Of a stretch of 64,000 bases of DNA, positions 59,289 to 64,000 are shown in pieces. The DNA is taken from positions 11,084,735-11,148,734 of the forward strand of contig NC_037593.1 in NCBI RefSeq assembly GCF_003073045.1, written 5' to 3'. The translations under genes were made by a program, and so were the position numbers. Numbering within the stretch: position 1 is the first letter of the stretch; every line of letters starts with the position of its first letter. The notes beneath the pieces were generated by a model, which was given only the letters and a program-made list of their open reading frames with translations, was not told where the DNA came from and made no database searches. This stretch comes from Pomacea canaliculata. Its lineage: Eukaryota > Mollusca > Gastropoda > Architaenioglossa > Ampullariidae.

Positions 59289-61449
59289 GGTATAGTGACT
59301 ATAGTCTATTTCTTTCGTTTATTTTTCTTCTTCCTCCTTTTTTTTTTTTTTGTCGCTTGCTCATTCAATATATCACCAGTGAGGTTTTCATCCGCGGTCT
59401 TGTAGACCTCTTGTAGTCAGTTCAAATCTCAACTAATTAACTCTCACGGAGTGTATTTTAAACAACAAGAAGCAAGAAAATTAGTTAAAAAATTTTAAGC
59501 ACAACCAAAGTGCAAAAAGAAACTGCTGGACTGGATTCCTACCCAACCCTATAAAACAACGCGGCGCGTGATCCTCCAAGTAGTGTGACTCTGACTCGTG
59601 GATAGTAACTCGAGGTTTGTCCGAGGACCGCAGCCCCGCACAAAGTAATGAAGTTGTGACAATTGGACTAATTGTTTACTGTGGATGGAGGCAGTGGTGA
59701 GTTGAGTCAGCAGACGAGTTGATGCAAGGACTTGCTGCTGAGCAGCGCCGCGGCCACGTGCGCCCCACATGACAACAGCTACACGTGCCGGTGAGTGCGA
59801 GAAAAACAATCTCGCCAAGCTTTCTCTGACTCAAGTATCAGGGTAAAAGCAAGGGGGTTACAAAATATTATACACAATGGAAAGTGAGTGCGACAGTACC
59901 AGCAACAGGGGAACAGGCGGACGACGGGCGGACAGGCAGGCAGACAAAGATATAAATTTATGGCTTTGTAAGTGAGATATAAATAGAATATGTGCGTGGG
60001 TGGGAGGAAGAAGGTGGGTGTGGATGTGTAATCGTTCGTCATCGGTGATTTAAAAGCGAGGAGGTGAGAAACGGAGCGAGTAATTTAAGTAAAATAAAAA
60101 TACCAAGGTTGACCTTTTCACGCTTTGCTGAAAAACAAACAAACAGAAAGGAAAATAAAAACTTTCTTGGATGCTTGCCATCAAGACGGGCGTTACCTAA
60201 TAACCAGGGGCTTCCTGAAAACGTCCTGGCATCATCCAGAATTGCAGCCGCCCTCTTAGCAGCAGCTTTCTGCACGCCTCATTTCGTTGTAGACAGATTC
60301 GTGCACAGAAACGACTACACCAGCCACAGCCAGATGTTTCTCTTATCTACACCTGCTTGAAAAAGCTTAAAAACAAACCAAGCGAAATTTATGTTACGAT
60401 AACTCAAAGCCAATTCCCAAAAAAATGCAGGTCTGATTTCACAGGCAGTGGGACGAATTGAAACTCAGTTAATTTTCTGGCGAAGAATTCACTTACCTAC
60501 GGCAATGCCCTCCATATACATCCACGGGACACTGCATTTTGTGTCGTTAGATAGGTAGATAAATATTCTTCTTGTTCTTAGTCATGGAAAATCTTTCACA
60601 GACGTACCGTATATCAGTCTCCTCGGCATGAAATAATGTTTTCGTGATTTTTTTGTCGTGTAGCATTTGTCGGGCTTCAAAGAAATTTCACACCTGGCCC
60701 CAGAGAAGGTAACGGCGACCGTGGAAACGGTTTGTGCTTCGCCATCTGAATGCCTTGCCATAGTTACTTATGTTTAATATCCACATGCTGTACCCCAGTT
60801 ACTGATGTTCAGTGTCCACATACCTTGCCCTAGTTCCTTATGTTTAATGTCCCCATGTCCCTATTTTTTAAATGATGGTTATGATTAGGAGGAGGTGAAG
60901 GAAGGCGATGAAAAGGAGATATAAAAGGGTTAAGAAAAAAAAACTTAGTAATAAAAGCTACAGTTTTTATGCACTTAATAAAATTTATATCCCTACACAC
61001 CGATAGACAGACAGGAAGACAAACACACAGACAGAGGCAGAACAGAGTGGGGTCGATGAGAGAGAAGGTAAAATAATTAAAACAAAGTAGATAAGGGGAA
61101 TGAGGAAGATATACTGATGACTCGAGACCGGAAACACAACGCAAACAGCAGATCAAAGCAGTGGGTAGATGGGGAATGGTGTGTGGACGGCATGTGTCTC
61201 CATCCCCCTCTTACCTCTGTCATACTGGCTGTCCACAATGCTGGTGCACACCTCCGGATCCATACTACGTCTGTGCCAGGAGTTGTAACAGTAGCGCCAG
61301 AGGCCATAGGTCACCCTCACCAGGTAACGCTCTGACGTCATCCACTCCTGGTCGTGCCACTGAGGGACAGCGAATCCGATGATGTGCAGCAGCAACCCGA
61401 TGCCCAGCAGAACAAAAGCCACGATCAGCGGAGTTGCGATGGACGCCAT
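57322..61449 (-). CDS. Claudin-like four-TM protein, isoform from first exon B
   Basis: Exon B, 61215-61449, encodes IVAFVLLGIGLLLHIIGFAV (segment 1), PQWHDQEW, YGLWRYC, EVCTS. It aligns along its whole length with exon A (IGxAxPxWHD, YGLWxxC, EVCTS) and ends in the same phase 1 (AGA G|GTAAG). I find no second or third exon of its own between 59289 and 61214. The simplest model splices B to the shared exons 57683-57832 and 57322-57476, giving 179 aa. The ATG at 61449 is the first ATG of the frame, immediately before ASIATPL. Exon B's loop 1 is longer and more basic around YNSWHRRS than exon A's. Alternative view: B belongs to a truncated duplicate gene. The exon itself is convincing; its splicing partners are inferred. 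Confidence 0.68.
57637..57666. repeat. (CA)n microsatellite in claudin-like intron 2
   Basis: ACACACATACACACAC-type repeat ending 17 bp downstream of the donor of exon 57683-57832 (minus strand). Confidence 0.85.
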
Positions 61450-61934
61450 TCTTGACCAAGACTCTGTGTCCGACCTCACTTACTGATCAAATTCTTTTAT
61501 ATCCGTGATTAATTCACAATTTCCTTTTTTGTGATTGTCCAGGCGGACTGTATACAGAATGAGCGTTGATTTACAGTTCAATCCAGACACACTTTATACC
61601 GATTTCAGCAGGTGATGTGGGTTGAATGTCTCTGCAGTCGGTCCTATTGAAGCCGGTCAGTCTTCTTCTCTTACAGCGTCTGACTTCTAGATCCCGAACT
61701 TCTCCGGTGTTCCTTTTCTAGGTTGTCAAAGCACTCGTTTCACTTGTTCAACAGGTGATCCACCCACCCCGCTGCAGTTTGAATCGTGACAGCAGTGCAC
61801 GGAATTGAAAAGCCGCCCATCAACAGGTACAAGACCGAGCTGGCTGCCAGCTCCAGCGATGGTGTACAGTGGCGGGATGCAATGTCAGCCAAAAGGCAAC
61901 CCAACAGCCACTCCCTGGCACTGCTAATAAAAGT

Positions 61935-61977
61935 AGCAACAACAGCAGCAGCAACAGCAGCAGCAGCAGCAGCAGCA
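61935..61977. repeat. (CAG)n microsatellite
   Basis: Interrupted CAG/CAA run, about 14 triplets, upstream of claudin-like exon B. Not within a supported coding exon. Confidence 0.95.
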
Positions 61978-62905
61978 CGCATCGAATCAGTGCGAGAGAG
62001 GGAAGCAAGCCGACTTCTGGTAATGGTGCAGCGCAGACTCACAAATTCTCCTGATTAAGATCACTTGATCATTATTTTATTGCGAGCAGGTATTTGTATG
62101 TGGTCAGAACCAGACACACCTGAGAATAAACGTTCCTTTTTTTCTAAAGTAAACGGTTTGGTTAACTAGCAAGTGGTTAAACATCCGTTTTAAGGGATAT
62201 GCATGCACCTGGTCAGTCGAGGTTAACGATCTCAAGAAAGGTAAGGGTTACAGCGGTCTGTCAGTCAGTCAACCGTGTGTACACGAGAAGCAGTGGATGG
62301 CACACACACAGACACACAGACACACAGAGGGGCGTAGACCTGTCGCACGTAGAGCAAGAGTTGTTCCACCTCTGGACCGTTTCTGATAGCAATACAAACA
62401 TCAAGGATGCTGAAGGGCAAAGGTCAAAGACAATTAATTCAAAGATTCATGAGCGTGTTGTGTTTAGATCGTGCACGAACCACTGACACGTGACCACTTT
62501 CGTTACCCCAGACAAAGACTGACGGCAACCTGGAAAATGTGGGCCGACTGGCCAAACTTGTTGCAGGTGCAAGATGCCTGTCTGAAACCACCGACGAGTA
62601 ACACGCTGCAGTGACTTTTGTAATTTTACTTGGACTTGGAGCCAGAAGGGTACAGACTAAGAGATAGTCGAAGGAGAATATTGAGAGAGTAGGAAGTAAA
62701 GGAAGGAACGAAAGAAGATGGTGAAAAAGCACAATTCAAACACCAGAAGCATCTATAGACGAAAGAAAGAAATAAACATTTTCTGCTTGATATTTTTTTC
62801 GGACTCTTGTAAGGTTGCACTCAAAATACTGCTGTTAAAATAGTCCACTTGAACCGACCATTTGGAATGCATTACCAGTAAGTCTCAGGAATATCACAAC
62901 AGAGA

Positions 62906-62962
62906 CATCATCATGATCATCATCATCAATCATCATCATGATCATCATGATGATCATCATCA
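62906..62962. repeat. Palindromic ATC/GAT microsatellite
   Basis: A CATCATCATGATCATCATCA-type run. Because the unit and its complement alternate, it is strongly self-complementary. Confidence 0.9.
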
Positions 62963-63214
62963 GCCTAGCCCATCAACATGATTAGTGTCTGTGGGAACTT
63001 TTCCTCTTGTTCTATAGGAGTTGAATGGAAGAGGAGAAAACGCCAAGAACCAAATAATTTAAATGTCTACAACATATTTTTCTGACAACATTAGGAAACC
63101 ACTACTGATGTGTTCTGTAGAAGATGCTGTGGCAGTGATGTAGTGAACACATGAACACTGGCTTTGGCCTTTACACTGCCTTTACTACTCCAGTCTATGT
63201 CTCTGAATAGAAAC

Positions 63215-63263
63215 GTGTGTGTCTGTGTGTGCGTGTGTGTGTGTGAGAGAGAGAGAGAGAGAA
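63215..63263. repeat. Compound (GT)n(GA)n microsatellite
   Basis: A GTGT run passing directly into GAGA repeats. Intergenic. Confidence 0.95.
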
Positions 63264-64000
63264 CTAATAATGAAATGGAAAGGCTACAGACACTTTATGT
63301 AAACAAATTGACTGTGAATACTCCTCCAAACCCTTGGCAGAGCGCCGTACAGGTAAGATAGGGGTATGGAGAGACCTGACAAGCACAACTGCTAATCAAG
63401 ATCGTCTGCACTCAGGCCAGGGTGAAACAATGTTATACACATGCACACACACACACAAACAACCGAAAATCAGGTCACACGTGTCAAAACAAGACTACAT
63501 TATGCTTTTCAGAAAGCATTGCAAGGTAAGCTGTTTCTCTACGTTTATTTAGTTAATTTTTCTCTGAGGGGTGGTGTAAAGATAGCAGTCATCTGGGTCT
63601 GCTTACAAATGCTAAATTAATAGATGAAAGAAGGCTGAACACATTTCTTTTGTCTTCTTGATTGTTTATAACCTCAAAGTAGGAATGTACTGCAATGTAA
63701 TACATTATTCTTATACGTAATCCGAGTACATATACTTCGGATGAACCATAGGTCTGTCGGGCATAAGCAGGTATGCTTATCACTTCCACACCCATCAGAA
63801 CTTTCAATTCTTTCTAATGTAAAATAAATGTTTCCGTGTGAATTACTTCACAATTGATAAAGATATCTTCTCTCAACTTTATTAAGAGCCATCGTCTTGA
63901 CTGACGAAGACATTTGTCACACCTTTGGTTTATCTTTTTAACCCTTTCTCTGCATGGTTCGGATGCCTGATGAAGTCACCTGATAAGGTTGGCACTGCGC

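Larger units (their letters stand above)
61450..64000. other. Upstream flank of claudin-like exon B; no further gene seen
   Basis: Holds a (CAG)n tract, an ATC/ATG-type repeat and a GT-GA compound microsatellite. The Ala-, Leu- or Ser-run open frames around 61740-62054 arise from the CAG tract. No splice-compatible coding exon was recognised to the right edge. Confidence 0.5.

Noticed and set aside
61153-61479. Claudin-like exon B as a complete separate gene
   Set aside because: The read-through beyond the donor at 61215 has no membrane segments, and no private downstream exons were found, so exon sharing is preferred.
61740-62058. Poly-Ala, poly-Leu and poly-Ser frames
   Set aside because: All arise from the CAG microsatellite in different frames, with no splice or homology support.

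Overview
This is a stretch of invertebrate animal nuclear DNA. It is AT-rich, and its genes are split into many short exons with GT-AG introns of about 100 to 2,000 bp. Microsatellites, decayed LINE tails, a tRNA-like SINE and small hAT-type MITEs are scattered through it. Gene content and repeat style suggest a mollusc, most likely a gastropod. That placement is inference, because no lineage-diagnostic marker was found. I see no rRNA, functional tRNA, CRISPR array or virus-derived element.

Layout, left to right: TMEM60 (-, 2 coding exons, 853-2817), with a dead LINE in its intron. GLS glutaminase (-, 15 coding exons, 4140-13331). A 4.7 kb divergent intergenic region holding one hAT MITE and one copy of a second MITE, whose inverted partner lies in the next gene's first intron. 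TTC38 (+, 14 exons, 18077-26356). About 6.4 kb of AT-rich DNA without a recognisable gene. TTC39C (-, 14 exons, 32775-41704), sharing a 296 bp head-to-head promoter interval with GEMIN7 (+, 42001-42950). BLOC1S5 (+, 5 exons, 44202-46602). An unrecognised secreted-protein gene (-, 4 exons, 48668-51460). About 6 kb of repeat-bearing intergenic DNA. A claudin-like four-membrane-segment gene (-, 57322-61449) with two alternative first exons.

The conserved genes are unrelated housekeeping functions: mitochondrial glutaminolysis, TPR scaffolds, the SMN complex, lysosome-related organelle biogenesis and membrane proteins. They do not form a system. Exon models were built by hand from reading frames, splice consensus and remembered human homologues; exon phases were checked arithmetically across every junction.

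Most notable: (1) duplicated, phase-compatible first exons in the claudin-like gene, resembling the exon-1 choice of vertebrate CLDN10 and CLDN18. (2) A secreted protein I cannot assign to a family. (3) Three otherwise well-formed genes (GLS, TTC38 and the secreted gene) each carry one apparent single-base indel, which points to residual assembly error or recent damage. (4) A duplicated splice acceptor in TTC39C that would add exactly 30 in-frame codons.
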